A stretch of 64,000 nt of DNA from Bacteroidia bacterium (GTDB lineage: Bacteria; Bacteroidota; Bacteroidia; Cytophagales; Cyclobacteriaceae): NCBI GenBank assembly GCA_030425425.1, contig JAUIAO010000020.1, positions 1 through 64,000 of the forward strand. Reading direction: 5' to 3'. Under the pieces are notes generated by a model, which saw nothing but the letters and a program-made list of their open reading frames with translations, made no database searches and had not been told where the DNA came from. Position 1 is the first letter of the stretch, and every line of letters begins with the position of its first letter. Of the stretch, positions 34,370-43,587 are shown one piece after another. A program made the translations under genes and the position numbers.

Positions 34370-35005
34370 ATGAAAAGCACAAGTGTGATACTACTTAGGA
34401 CTATAATGCTGTTTGGAGTATTTGGAGGTTTAATGCATTTAATAACTTGCTCGGAAGAACCGGTTTATAGGCAGTTATCTGGTGAACAACTTGAATACTT
34501 ATATGCTGTTGATACTAATTATATGTTTTCCGGTGAGACTGAAGAATTTTATGACACAATATATTTTTTGAAAAACTATAAAGATACGCTGGAAGTTCCT
34601 GTTCGAACTCGTATGAGTAGGCAGTTGGAAGTGTTTAATACAGGTTTTTATGATATTAATGGAGTATCTGACCTTGATTTTAAAACCGAAACATTCAAGA
34701 TCGGTACAGTTTCATTAGTTGGAGGTACGGGTCATGTCTCAATTTCACTTGGTATTTTACAAACTAATTTTAATTCTTTAATACCAACTCCACCCAAGAA
34801 CATTTCGATGAATGAAACTATGCCTACAGATACAGCTATAGTAAATGGCATAGTATATCAAGAAGTCCATAAATATTCAGCCATTAACCAAATGGACTTT
34901 CTATTCATATTGACAGGTTTTAACCGAGTTTACTTTGACAAGAGATTCGGTTTTGTTTTAATCGAAACCAATAATGGAACGATATTAGAATTACTTAAAA
35001 AATAA
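34370..35005 (+). CDS. exported protein of unknown function, probable lipoprotein
   Basis: I place the start at the ATG at 34370 (MKSTSVILLRTIMLFGVFGG), since the frame upstream begins with a TTG. The hydrophobic segment ends at HLITCSEEP, so a lipidated cysteine is likely. The remaining 180 residues are beta-rich without a recognised motif. It is the first of five consecutive plus-strand genes for exported proteins (34370-39390), three bases before the next gene's start, so the two are co-transcribed. Confidence 0.65.
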   Translation: MKSTSVILLRTIMLFGVFGGLMHLITCSEEPVYRQLSGEQLEYLYAVDTNYMFSGETEEFYDTIYFLKNYKDTLEVPVRTRMSRQLEVFNTGFYDINGVSDLDFKTETFKIGTVSLVGGTGHVSISLGILQTNFNSLIPTPPKNISMNETMPTDTAIVNGIVYQEVHKYSAINQMDFLFILTGFNRVYFDKRFGFVLIETNNGTILELLKK

Positions 35006-35008
35006 GCT

Positions 35009-36646
35009 ATGATAAAGCATTTCATTTTCTCATTGACTATTTTGTCAACTTTTATGACATTTTCGCAAAGTTTCCCTGTTTCTGGACCATTTCCTATTCG
35101 ATCATTAATTTCATATGATGATGGGGAGGGAAATCTGGCAAGCAATGGAGATATTTATGCTGATGGTGAATATCATATCATCTATGGATTAAATAATGGT
35201 AGTAATATAAAAAAACCCTTTTTTATAGTTGAAGGCTGGGATCCATTTAATAATATTGGCTTGTCTCAGTATACCAGCCTCTACAATGACCTAATTGTTG
35301 ATCTTAGAAATAACGACTATGATGTTGTTTTTCTAAATTTTGAATTCTCTGGAGATTATATCCAAAAAAATGCTCACTTGTTGGTCAAACTGATCCAGCA
35401 AATCAATAACCAAAAAACCACTAATGAAAAAAATATATTGATGGGTTTCAGTATGGGGGGATTGGTTGCGAGGTATGCTTTGGCATATATGGAGTCAAAT
35501 AATATGGATCATGAGACGGACAAATATGTTTCTCATGATTCTCCTCAAATGGGAGCAAATGTTCCCTTGGGATTACAGTTCTTTGCAAATGACCTGGCTA
35601 ATGCCCCATTAGTTTGGCTGGTGGCTTCTCCAACATTGCACAAATTTTTAGAAGAGAACCCATCAGCAAAACAAATGCTTAATTATTACTTTTCGGATTC
35701 TGAAAATAATGTTCCTAATCCGAACAGTTTACATACCGATTTTTTTAGTGAGCTTCATGCTTTATCTCCGTCTAATCTGGGATTTCCTATAAAAACAAAA
35801 AATATTGGACTTAGTAATGGAAGTAAGAATTTGACTCATCAGTCTAATAATGATGCCAATGGACAACTTGACCCAGGCGATGAGTTGGTATACTTCAGAA
35901 GGGTTGATCAATATGGCGAAATTCCTGTTTGTAACGATCGAGTTTTTTTCAATTTAATATGCACGAGTTGGGAAATGGAACCTGTGTTTGGCGTGGTAGA
36001 AGCTAGAGTATTGTCTGGTTTTACAAATGATATAGAAGTTGATTTCGATATAGCTGGTAGTGATCCAAACAAAGAACACAATTTTAGCAGTGGATTTCGT
36101 AGTTATGATCATATTTCAGGTTCATTTGGCGGATGGTTAGATGATATTAGGGAGGCCCTAGATGGTAATGTAGATGAATTGAACATTGCCAATCAATTTG
36201 CATTTATTCCAACTTTGAGTGCTTTACACATCGGATTTGAAGATACATGGGCTTTCGTTGGGCAAAATATTATGTCTAATTCATGTCATTCACCTTTTGA
36301 TGTGGTATTTGCTGAAACAGATAACAATCATCATGTGTTTTTCTCAGCGGATGCTAAAAACTTCATATTATCAGAAATTGTAACACTCAAGAAATACGTG
36401 GAAACTAATCAAATTAACATAGGAAATTCTACAATTGTGAGCAATAAGGATTATGAAGCAGTGTCAATTCAATTTAATCCAAATGTCACAATAAATTCCG
36501 GGGTTTTGGTAGAAACGAACTCTGGAAATTTTGAAATAAATGGTCCTTTCAATGCGAAATTGGGATCAATATTAAAATTAAACGGAGGTGGTGGTATGGA
36601 TTGGGATACGCACAATATGTCATGTTACATTCCACCTTCAAATTGA
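35009..36646 (+). CDS. secreted alpha/beta-hydrolase, lipase-like
   Basis: This 545-residue protein has a signal peptide ending near residue 20. It contains GFSMGG (nucleophile Ser148), preceded by the usual strand KNILM and followed by LVARYALAYM. Further marks are FIVEGWDPF near 72 as oxyanion-strand candidate, SHDSPQMGANVPLG near 173 and a late histidine in NNHHVFFSADAKN. The pattern fits PGAP1/lipase-class serine hydrolases acting on esters outside the cell. The C-terminal 100 residues look like a beta-helical region (NVTINSGVLVETNSGNFEI). It starts three bases after the previous gene. The substrate is not known. Confidence 0.78.
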   Translation: MIKHFIFSLTILSTFMTFSQSFPVSGPFPIRSLISYDDGEGNLASNGDIYADGEYHIIYGLNNGSNIKKPFFIVEGWDPFNNIGLSQYTSLYNDLIVDLRNNDYDVVFLNFEFSGDYIQKNAHLLVKLIQQINNQKTTNEKNILMGFSMGGLVARYALAYMESNNMDHETDKYVSHDSPQMGANVPLGLQFFANDLANAPLVWLVASPTLHKFLEENPSAKQMLNYYFSDSENNVPNPNSLHTDFFSELHALSPSNLGFPIKTKNIGLSNGSKNLTHQSNNDANGQLDPGDELVYFRRVDQYGEIPVCNDRVFFNLICTSWEMEPVFGVVEARVLSGFTNDIEVDFDIAGSDPNKEHNFSSGFRSYDHISGSFGGWLDDIREALDGNVDELNIANQFAFIPTLSALHIGFEDTWAFVGQNIMSNSCHSPFDVVFAETDNNHHVFFSADAKNFILSEIVTLKKYVETNQINIGNSTIVSNKDYEAVSIQFNPNVTINSGVLVETNSGNFEINGPFNAKLGSILKLNGGGGMDWDTHNMSCYIPPSN

Positions 36647-36655
36647 TCCAGTGTT

Positions 36656-37246
36656 ATGAATTGTGTGAAACAAATATTTACAATATCAGTGATCCTGATT
36701 GTTTGTTACCCATTAGCTGCACAAGAAACACCATCGATCTCTGCCTATATAGAACTTCTGGGAAATGGAGGATGGTATTCTGTCAATTTTGAGAAGGAGG
36801 TTCAGATAAAAGGTAATCCAATTAATCTCAGGATTGGGTTTGGAGACTATCCATTGAAGGTAAGTGAAGACATTGTTCATGGAATAGGAATTCCAATTGG
36901 ACTGAACCAGCAATATCGATTGTCCAAATCCTTTATTTTACACGTTGGCTTGGGAGTGTCTTATATAAGAGGGTTGGATGTTGGAGGATTTAGTAATGTG
37001 AAATATGATATACAGGAGCCTTCTCAGGGTATTTACCTCATTCCATCACTTGGGTTTTCAATGGGTGAGAAAAAGTATTTTGCAAGAATCAAATATGATC
37101 CATTATTTGCAATTATTGATTTAACAAATAGGAAAGAATTTGATAAAATATCAGATCCTGTTATTAAGCTTTATTCTGATTCCTATCTTCCAATTTTTGA
37201 AAATTATCCTTATCAAATTGGGTTGGTGTTTGGAATCAGGCTGTAG
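36656..37246 (+). CDS. outer-membrane beta-barrel-like protein
   Basis: This 196-residue protein has a signal peptide (MNCVKQIFTISVILIVCYPLAAQE) and alternating amphipathic strands with aromatic ends (SAYIELLGNGGWYSVNFEK, LGVSYIRGLD, IKYDPLFAI, YQIGLVFGIRL). It ends in a beta-signal-like strand. It resembles small outer-membrane barrels found beside secreted enzymes. No exact family is recognised. It begins 9 bp after the hydrolase gene. Confidence 0.65.
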   Translation: MNCVKQIFTISVILIVCYPLAAQETPSISAYIELLGNGGWYSVNFEKEVQIKGNPINLRIGFGDYPLKVSEDIVHGIGIPIGLNQQYRLSKSFILHVGLGVSYIRGLDVGGFSNVKYDIQEPSQGIYLIPSLGFSMGEKKYFARIKYDPLFAIIDLTNRKEFDKISDPVIKLYSDSYLPIFENYPYQIGLVFGIRL

Positions 37247-37315
37247 TGCCGAATAATGACTGTTTAATATAGGATTTTCAGGTAGGGGTTATGTTGTAAA
37301 TTGAACAATAATAAA

Positions 37316-38824
37316 ATGAAGCGGAATATTATAATTATTAGTTTGCTCTTGTTGCTAACTGAAACTATCACAGGACAAAATGGTTTGATTGATCATGAGT
37401 TGAGATTTGATTGTGAAAGCCATGATATTGCAAAGTGCAATCCATTTGCCATTTCCAATCCAGTCTGTATTGATTACAACATTTATAAAAACAATTGGCG
37501 CACTTCACATGGCTCACCACAACTAAGAACCTTTACTAGCAATAATCCTGAACATGTAGCTGTGTTAAAAGCAAAAAATACTACTGGTATCGAACCTAAA
37601 GGAGAAGGGATGTTTATAGACTATGAGTTCAAGGGTAATCATATGTACTCTATTGAAATGGCGGTGAGAGTGGAGGTTCTTGATTACATTCAGGAGATCA
37701 AGATTACAGCTAAAGCTGCAAATGGTCTTGTAGCAAAAACCAATTCTAATGACTGTGAATTGGGGACAATTCCAACAATTAGTACTTCCAATTATCAAAC
37801 AATATTTGATAAAAAGGATATAGAATTTGGGACAGGTTCTCAACTATACCATATATCCATTTCAGATTTTACACCTACTAAAAACTATTCATTTCTGTGG
37901 GTTTACTCAGAATCCTCCGGATTAGGAAATGAAGCAGAGATGATTATAAATTATTTGACTGTTACGGATGTAACGGAACCAACAACTAGTATTTTGAATA
38001 ATAATATATGTTGTGATCAGGGGACAGGTGGATCTTATATCGATCCTAACAATATAGTAGGGAGTACTCCTTTAGGAGGAACCGGTGCTTTTTCTTATCA
38101 ATGGAAGAAAAAGACAAGTGGAAGCTGGGTGAATATCAGTGGTGCTACTGGAAAAGATTATAATCCACCGGGGATTAGTACTACAACAAACTATATGCGT
38201 GTGGTGACTTCAGGTACTGAAAGTGATAATAGCAATGAGATTAAGATAGCTATCGGTGATCCGGATTCATGGAAAAAAATATGTTGTGATCAGGATTATG
38301 AGTTTCCTTCCACTCCTAATGAACTAACTTCCTTGGGTGATGATAATCCTACTTCGGGATATTTGGTAAACGGTTATCAATGGGCTAGTCCATATTGGGT
38401 TTGGGAAGATGTCAATGCAGTGAATCCAGACTGGGAATTTATTATTGATATATTTAATCCTAATTGGGATACCACCGCGTATTATTTAGACCCAGCTAAT
38501 TATCAGCCTCCTAAGCTTAATGTAACTACAACCTATCAGAGAGCAGTTTTTACTAGAAAATTGGGTACTGATGGGTGGTCACTCTATTATGACCTTAGTA
38601 ACATCATAACTATTACGATTCATAAGTTTTTGTTGGAAAGTGAAACTTTTGCAGAGGATACTTTCATTTGTGATCCACGTGAAATTGTAATTGATGGTGA
38701 TATAGAAGTACAAAATTCTAACTTGGAAATAATTTCTGGTACTTCAATTCTAATTAAACCCGGATCATCAATAATGTCCAATTCTCATGTTTATCTCAAT
38801 ATTGATCAACAATGTACAGATTGA
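37316..38824 (+). CDS. secreted beta-rich protein of unknown function
   Basis: I use the ATG at 37316, since the upstream frame start is a TTG. The 502-residue product has a signal peptide (MKRNIIIISLLLLLTETITGQN). A lectin/CBM-like part follows with MYSIEMAVRVEVLDYI and paired cysteines (CESHDIAKCNPF). A middle repeat ICCDQGTGGSYIDPNN recurs as ICCDQDYEFPSTP and carries an Ig-like segment (GAFSYQWKKKTSGSWVNISG). It lacks a recognisable T9SS sorting tail, although the region after 460 is beta-helix-like. It may be an adhesin or glycan-binding protein. Confidence 0.65.
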   Translation: MKRNIIIISLLLLLTETITGQNGLIDHELRFDCESHDIAKCNPFAISNPVCIDYNIYKNNWRTSHGSPQLRTFTSNNPEHVAVLKAKNTTGIEPKGEGMFIDYEFKGNHMYSIEMAVRVEVLDYIQEIKITAKAANGLVAKTNSNDCELGTIPTISTSNYQTIFDKKDIEFGTGSQLYHISISDFTPTKNYSFLWVYSESSGLGNEAEMIINYLTVTDVTEPTTSILNNNICCDQGTGGSYIDPNNIVGSTPLGGTGAFSYQWKKKTSGSWVNISGATGKDYNPPGISTTTNYMRVVTSGTESDNSNEIKIAIGDPDSWKKICCDQDYEFPSTPNELTSLGDDNPTSGYLVNGYQWASPYWVWEDVNAVNPDWEFIIDIFNPNWDTTAYYLDPANYQPPKLNVTTTYQRAVFTRKLGTDGWSLYYDLSNIITITIHKFLLESETFAEDTFICDPREIVIDGDIEVQNSNLEIISGTSILIKPGSSIMSNSHVYLNIDQQCTD

Positions 38825-38832
38825 AATCAATA

Positions 38833-39390
38833 ATGAAGCAGATAATAACGTTAATTTTACTTTTAATGCTATTAAATGGCTGCAACAAAGATTCTGAATT
38901 TGAGCTAATCCAATACAATTTTGATCGTTTTGAGTTTGTGGATAGTATTCGAGCCATGAACTACTTAGGAGAAATTATTGAATATAACCGTACACTTGAT
39001 CCGTATGACTTTTTATTCACAAAAAACTTAGGATTTGAACCGGCTGATGAGATCCGGTTATTATCTGATTCAACAGCCAGGTTTGTTTATACCAGTGAGC
39101 GGTTCGGATTTTTGGAACTATTGGCTAATTATAGAAAATCAAAGGATGAAATTTTCTTTGATCTTGAGCCAATTAATGAAACCAGTGATTCACTTCACTT
39201 AACTTTTCGTGTAGTAAATCAAGGATTAGTAGTATCAGCATATGGGATACAAAAATATCAGCACCGTGAAGAAGGGTTGTTGATTGGAAAATTAGCATCC
39301 TATGACCTGTTTCTTTCCTTCTGGCTCGGTAATATGATCTCTACTGATACTTTGTATCTACAAGAATTTGAGTGTATTTATGAGCAATGA
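38833..39390 (+). CDS. small lipoprotein of unknown function
   Basis: I use the ATG at 38833 rather than one seven codons earlier, because it gives a proper lipoprotein signal MKQIITLILLLMLLNGC (cysteine 17). The 185-residue protein is rich in aromatic and acidic residues, with no motif recognised. It follows the previous gene by 8 bp and closes the run of exported-protein genes. Confidence 0.65.
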   Translation: MKQIITLILLLMLLNGCNKDSEFELIQYNFDRFEFVDSIRAMNYLGEIIEYNRTLDPYDFLFTKNLGFEPADEIRLLSDSTARFVYTSERFGFLELLANYRKSKDEIFFDLEPINETSDSLHLTFRVVNQGLVVSAYGIQKYQHREEGLLIGKLASYDLFLSFWLGNMISTDTLYLQEFECIYEQ

Positions 39391-39522
39391 TATATTTTAT
39401 GCTAAATTATTTCAATATAACTATCACTAAAGTGTTTCCTGTGAGGTTTAAAACTTGTTAATTGTCATTTTTATGGTGAAATATTGGTTTGGGAAATATT
39501 ATAGAAGGGTCAGAGTTCTTTT

Positions 39523-41304
39523 ATGAAATCACGTTATTTTTTAGTTTTTTTAGGATTACTTTTTTTAGTCCCCTTTTTCACCTCTCAGAGCTTTACAGAC
39601 CCTTTTCTGGTTCCCAGGATGCTTTATTTTCAGGGGATGGCGGCTATCTTATTAGTAGTTGGGTTGTTTGTTTTCCGTAGCAAGCAAGGAAAACTATCTT
39701 TTACTTTTCCAGACTTACTTTTGCTGGCCTTTGTCTTATATATTTCACTGAGCACTATACTGATTGATGGTTCTACCTCCCATAACCTCTTTTTTATCAG
39801 TTGGGTATTGTTGGTCGGGGTATATTTTCTGGTGAAAGAGGTGCTGAAACATGGGGGTGGTAATGGTTTGATCCTGATCGGTGTACTCTTGATATGCGGG
39901 ATGGTAGAAGCTGGGTTCGGTGTTTTACAGCATTTTAACCTGATCGATAATGGGTATTCCAATTTTGGAGCAACAGGTACCTGGCTAAACCCAGGGCCAT
40001 ATGCTATTTATCTTTCATCAACCCTTCCGTTTGTACTTGCTCTATTCCTTTTCAGAAAGAAGACATGGATTAAAAAACTGTCTGGGATAATACTGTTGAT
40101 TATACTGATTGCCTTGCCACTTACCGAATCAAGAACAGGCTGGATAGCTGCTTTCCTGGGTTGTGGAGTGGTAATATTATCGAAATACTATGATGTGGTA
40201 GCCACTTTTTTCAAACATCGACCGAGAGCACTTACTTTAATCATTTTGGGTTGCGTTATACTTGGTTTCGCTGGATATGAGTTGTACCAATACAAAATAG
40301 ATTCCGTTCATGGCAGGCTCAATATTTATCAGACTGCCTGGAATATTTTCATGGATCATCCTCTATTAGGTGTAGGTTTTGATAATTACGCACCGGTACA
40401 TAGTGAGTATCAGTCAGCTTATTTTCATGCTAACCCGGAGATCAACGAAGTAGCTTACTCAGCTGATAATGTGGAGTATGTGTTCAATGAATACCTACAG
40501 ATGTTGGCAGAATTGGGAATTATTGGGTTATTGGTGTTTCTTGTTTTGATTTTTTTCCTTGGCAAACTTTCTCTGGGAGCGATTCGCAATAGCAACCGAG
40601 ATCCGATATTGATGGGAGCCATTGGTAGTTTGATAGGGATAATGACCAGTGCTTTGTTTTCATACCCTTTTCATGAGGTATCCATTCTGGTCATTTTGAT
40701 CTTGGATATAGCTATTATTTCTTCTGTAGATTCTTCTTCGATTTTTCAGTTATCCTTGTCACGTTCTGTAGATCAAGCTGTAAAGTTTGGAATATCGTTG
40801 ATGTGCGTTTGGTTTCTATGGAGCAGGTTTGAGCGTGCCAATGCTGAAATGCAATGGAAAAGGGCTTACGCAATGCTGCAAAGGGGAAATGTAGGCCGGG
40901 CAATGGAGGAGTATGAAGCCATCTATCCGGTGATGAAGCAAAATGAACTATTCCTCTTCAACTACGGTGCGGAACTCTCCTACCAAGGGCAGTACCAAAA
41001 AAGTATAACAATCCTCACTGAAACCCTACCGCGACTTAATGATCAGGATGTACAGCTCTTTTTGGCAATGAGCTATTGGGGAAATGGAGACAAGGATTTG
41101 GCAGAACAACATTTCATCAAGGCTATCCACATAATTCCTTACAAATACCTGCCTAGGTATAGGCTGATGCTATTTTACTTGAATAATGGAGAGCAAGCCA
41201 AAGCCCAAAAACAGGCAAAGCTGATTGCAGACCTGCAGCCTAAAGTTCCATCTGAGACCGTTGATCAAATTAAGAAAGAAGCAAATAATGTACTCGAAAA
41301 GTAG
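39523..41304 (+). CDS. O-antigen ligase-like (Wzy_C) membrane protein with C-terminal TPR
   Basis: This 593-residue protein has about eleven hydrophobic helices (first 10-430 residues). A Wzy_C-type core is marked by a conserved WLNPGPYAIYLSSTLPFVL segment and the periplasmic loop SRTGWIAAFLG. A TPR-like helical tail of about 440-590 follows (EEYEAIYPVMKQNELFLFNYG, AEQHFIKAIHIIPYKYLPRY). In this family the C-terminal domain can bind the sugar or partner. Substrates could be LPS or capsule, or protein glycosylation as in PglL-type ligases; the sequence does not decide. It is a single gene, preceded by 132 bp. Confidence 0.8.
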   Translation: MKSRYFLVFLGLLFLVPFFTSQSFTDPFLVPRMLYFQGMAAILLVVGLFVFRSKQGKLSFTFPDLLLLAFVLYISLSTILIDGSTSHNLFFISWVLLVGVYFLVKEVLKHGGGNGLILIGVLLICGMVEAGFGVLQHFNLIDNGYSNFGATGTWLNPGPYAIYLSSTLPFVLALFLFRKKTWIKKLSGIILLIILIALPLTESRTGWIAAFLGCGVVILSKYYDVVATFFKHRPRALTLIILGCVILGFAGYELYQYKIDSVHGRLNIYQTAWNIFMDHPLLGVGFDNYAPVHSEYQSAYFHANPEINEVAYSADNVEYVFNEYLQMLAELGIIGLLVFLVLIFFLGKLSLGAIRNSNRDPILMGAIGSLIGIMTSALFSYPFHEVSILVILILDIAIISSVDSSSIFQLSLSRSVDQAVKFGISLMCVWFLWSRFERANAEMQWKRAYAMLQRGNVGRAMEEYEAIYPVMKQNELFLFNYGAELSYQGQYQKSITILTETLPRLNDQDVQLFLAMSYWGNGDKDLAEQHFIKAIHIIPYKYLPRYRLMLFYLNNGEQAKAQKQAKLIADLQPKVPSETVDQIKKEANNVLEK

Positions 41305-41383
41305 TTGAGATTTAGAAATTCTCATTTCCTGGGTTGTTTAATAAAAGTTTTGAAATCGTTCACAATAAATATTTGTTGATTTA

Positions 41384-41415
41384 TTGTTTTTTTTTTGCAA
41401 CGGTGGCTATATTTG
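41384..41415 (+). promoter_or_regulatory. putative Bacteroidota-type promoter
   Basis: TATATTTG at 41408-41415 fits the -7 consensus TAnnTTTG, and a TTG at 41384-41386 lies 21 bp upstream, close to the -33 spacing. It sits 37 bp upstream of the small HTH gene at 41453. Confidence 0.45.
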
Positions 41416-41452
41416 ATCTGGCTATGAAATCGATTACACAAATCACTTTTTT

Positions 41453-41662
41453 ATGAAGGCAATAGAGAAATACCACTTGATCAATGACTATCTATTAGAG
41501 TTGATTAAGAAAGGAAATACTGGAACTCCAGAGGAATTATGTCAAAGGATCAATGTAACGGAAAGGACTCTATTCAGGTATATAGAAGAATTGAAATTGC
41601 AAGGTGAACAAATTACCTATTGTAGAAGAACCCAATCTTATGTATTGGATAATTTGAATTGA
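41453..41662 (+). CDS. small helix-turn-helix protein
   Basis: This 69-residue protein is almost wholly a HTH_11-like winged helix: LINDYLLELIKKGNTGTPEE, then LCQRINVTERTLFRYIEELK as turn and recognition helix, and a short wing. It has no effector domain. It may be a minimal transcription factor. No operon partner is visible. Confidence 0.7.
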   Translation: MKAIEKYHLINDYLLELIKKGNTGTPEELCQRINVTERTLFRYIEELKLQGEQITYCRRTQSYVLDNLN

Positions 41663-41778
41663 TGGTTTTGTATTTTGATAAATTAACTGCGGCACGCTAT
41701 AATCTGTGAATCAATAGTGTCTGCGCACTGAACCTATAATTTTTGAACTTTACAGGTTCTAATTCTTGATATTTCCTT

Positions 41779-42414
41779 TTAAAAAATCTTCCTTGAGTGG
41801 ATCACTGCTTCCCCGATCCTGTTTTTTACCTCATCAATACTTATTAGATTTCTTAGCTTCGGTGGATCTATCTGTGGATCGATATCTCCAAAGTAGCTGA
41901 TAGCTCTCAATCCAATCATTGGGTTGTAGTTGGGGTACTTCTGTGCATAAAAACCAATGATTTCGTAAATGGAAAAGTGCTCCAGTAAGTAATAGATATC
42001 AATGAAGTCTTTTAGCCGTTTTCCTGAATTGGTGATAGCATGAACCTTCATGGCTGCAATGTCTTCAAGGGAAAACATGGAGATACCTTCTTCCTTGATC
42101 AAAGTATTAATCATTGGGAAATTGTGTCTTATGAAATCAACTTTAATGTCTTCAATGACAGTTAAAAGCGTGTTTTTCTCTCGTTGAAAAGTTGGTGTAA
42201 CTCCAAAGAATTCTCTAAGATTTTCAACCAATTCGGAAACGATAAACTCAGATTGCGTGAATAAATCAATGTCTATGGAATTTCTATGACCAATCTGAAG
42301 TGCCAATGCAGTTCCTCCCACCAAGTGGAAACCTTTCATGAAGTCCATTTCTTGAAGATCAATAATAAGCTGAAAAGTGTCTTCAGCAATTAGAAATGGA
42401 TCTTTATGCAACAT
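41779..42414 (-). CDS. AbiEii/AbiGii-type nucleotidyltransferase
   Basis: I set the start at the ATG at 42414 (MLHKDPFL), because the frame upstream overlaps the partner gene in another frame. The 211-residue protein has GGTALALQIGHR (33-44) and DIDLF (48-52), the nucleotidyltransferase signature of AbiEii toxins. A conserved lysine segment KVHAITNSGKRLKDFIDIYY follows. These proteins form toxin-antitoxin or phage-defence modules and modify tRNA or other RNA acceptors. It overlaps the small upstream gene by 11 bp. A fragment of a second copy lies at 30729. Confidence 0.85.
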   Translation of the reverse strand: MLHKDPFLIAEDTFQLIIDLQEMDFMKGFHLVGGTALALQIGHRNSIDIDLFTQSEFIVSELVENLREFFGVTPTFQREKNTLLTVIEDIKVDFIRHNFPMINTLIKEEGISMFSLEDIAAMKVHAITNSGKRLKDFIDIYYLLEHFSIYEIIGFYAQKYPNYNPMIGLRAISYFGDIDPQIDPPKLRNLISIDEVKNRIGEAVIHSRKIF

Positions 42415-42658
42415 CCAACATGTCTGATTTGAGGAAAAAACGAGTAAACTCTTTTTCCCTTTCGCCGAGCTGAGTACTCCATTCATTAGTTTCCAATATT
42501 TTGGATTCACCATAATATCGTTTGATTTCTTTCCAATCCTGAATATTTCCCCGTTCCAAAACACGCTCAATGACGATTTTGTATGAATTGTCATAGTTGA
42601 ATGTTTCAAGGTCATATTCCCAAAGTAGATGGTTCGGTATGTTGGGTCTATCTGCCAT
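42404..42658 (-). CDS. DUF6922-like partner of the AbiEii-type gene
   Basis: This 84-residue protein (MADRPNIPNHLLWEYDLETF...) is a small acidic/basic mix with HLLWEYD and VIERVLERGNIQDW. It is the kind of protein regularly found upstream of AbiEii-type nucleotidyltransferases in Bacteroidota. Its stop overlaps the toxin-like gene start by 11 bp. It may be the antitoxin or a regulator; there is no direct evidence. Confidence 0.7.
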   Translation of the reverse strand: MADRPNIPNHLLWEYDLETFNYDNSYKIVIERVLERGNIQDWKEIKRYYGESKILETNEWSTQLGEREKEFTRFFLKSDMLDVA

Positions 42659-42691
42659 TAATGGATTTTCTTATAAAGTTAATTAACTACT

Positions 42692-43507
42692 TCAAACCGA
42701 CGAAGCAATTTCTCCTTTCCAAAGCTCTGGTTTGAGCAAGAATTCTGTGTCCGGGTTTCTAAGCGCATTGAGAATGCTGGATTTTATTTGTGGATTGTTT
42801 TGCTGAAGATCCGTAACTAGACTTTTGATGTATTGGCGTTTCATACCGTCTTGAGATCCACACAGGTTACAGGGCACTATTGGCCAATTATTGGCTTCTG
42901 CAAATTCTGCTAGATATTTTTCTTCTATGGCATATAGGGGCCGTATGATGTTTATTCCTTCTTTGTCAGTTTTGTAATGAGGTGCCATACTCGCCAGCTG
43001 TCCAGAGTAGAATGCATTCATCAGGAAAGTTTCTATCAAATCATCCAGGTGATGGCCCAAGGCGACTTTATTACAATTCATCTTGGCTGCCAGATCATAA
43101 AGCACGCCTCTTCTCAGTCTGCTACAAAGAGAACAATAGGTATTGGCTCCTTTGATTTTATCAATGACAATAGAGTAAGTATCACGCTTTTCGATATGAT
43201 GAGGGACATTCCAATCCTTGAAAAGTGCAGGTAAAATATGATCTGGAAACCCAGGCTGACCCTGATCCAGATTGACGGCTAAAATTTCAAAGTGAATCGG
43301 GGCTTTTTGCTGAAACAGCTGCAGAAAATGTAGTAGGTTGAGGCTGTCTTTGCCACCACTTACGGCGATCATGACTTTGTCACCTTTTTCTATCATATTG
43401 AAATCAGCGATGGCTTTGCCAATTTCCTTATTGATTTTGTTGAATGTCTTTGTGATCGTTTCTGTCATTTCTGGCTCCATTTCTGACCGCAAATATGGGA
43501 AGAACAT
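42692..43507 (-). CDS. ttcA: TtcA-like PP-loop ATPase (tRNA thiolation)
   Basis: This 271-residue cytoplasmic protein has the PP-loop motif SGGKDS at 50-55 from the first ATG. Two CxxC pairs, CSLC near 131 and PCNLC near 211, bind an iron-sulfur cluster in TtcA, which makes 2-thiocytidine at tRNA position 32. GHHLDDLIETFLMNAFYSG is a typical conserved block. ATGs at 43507, 43480 and 43468 are possible starts. It is most probably TtcA. A general PP-loop tRNA sulfur enzyme is the alternative. Confidence 0.85.
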   Translation of the reverse strand: MFFPYLRSEMEPEMTETITKTFNKINKEIGKAIADFNMIEKGDKVMIAVSGGKDSLNLLHFLQLFQQKAPIHFEILAVNLDQGQPGFPDHILPALFKDWNVPHHIEKRDTYSIVIDKIKGANTYCSLCSRLRRGVLYDLAAKMNCNKVALGHHLDDLIETFLMNAFYSGQLASMAPHYKTDKEGINIIRPLYAIEEKYLAEFAEANNWPIVPCNLCGSQDGMKRQYIKSLVTDLQQNNPQIKSSILNALRNPDTEFLLKPELWKGEIASSV

Positions 43508-43530
43508 GGCCTATGGCAATCTTGGCGATA

Positions 43531-43565
43531 AAAAAATCCGCACCGGCAAGAAGCCAGATGCGGAC
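43531..43565 (-). terminator. rho-independent terminator after the porin gene
   Basis: Arms TCCGCA (43537-43542) and TGCGGA (43559-43564) form a stem with an inner CGGC/GCC(A) part. On the minus strand it is followed by a T-run (complement of 43531-43536). It lies just past the stop of the porin gene. Confidence 0.7.
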
Positions 43566-43587
43566 TTAACAGATTACAGTAGAAAAG

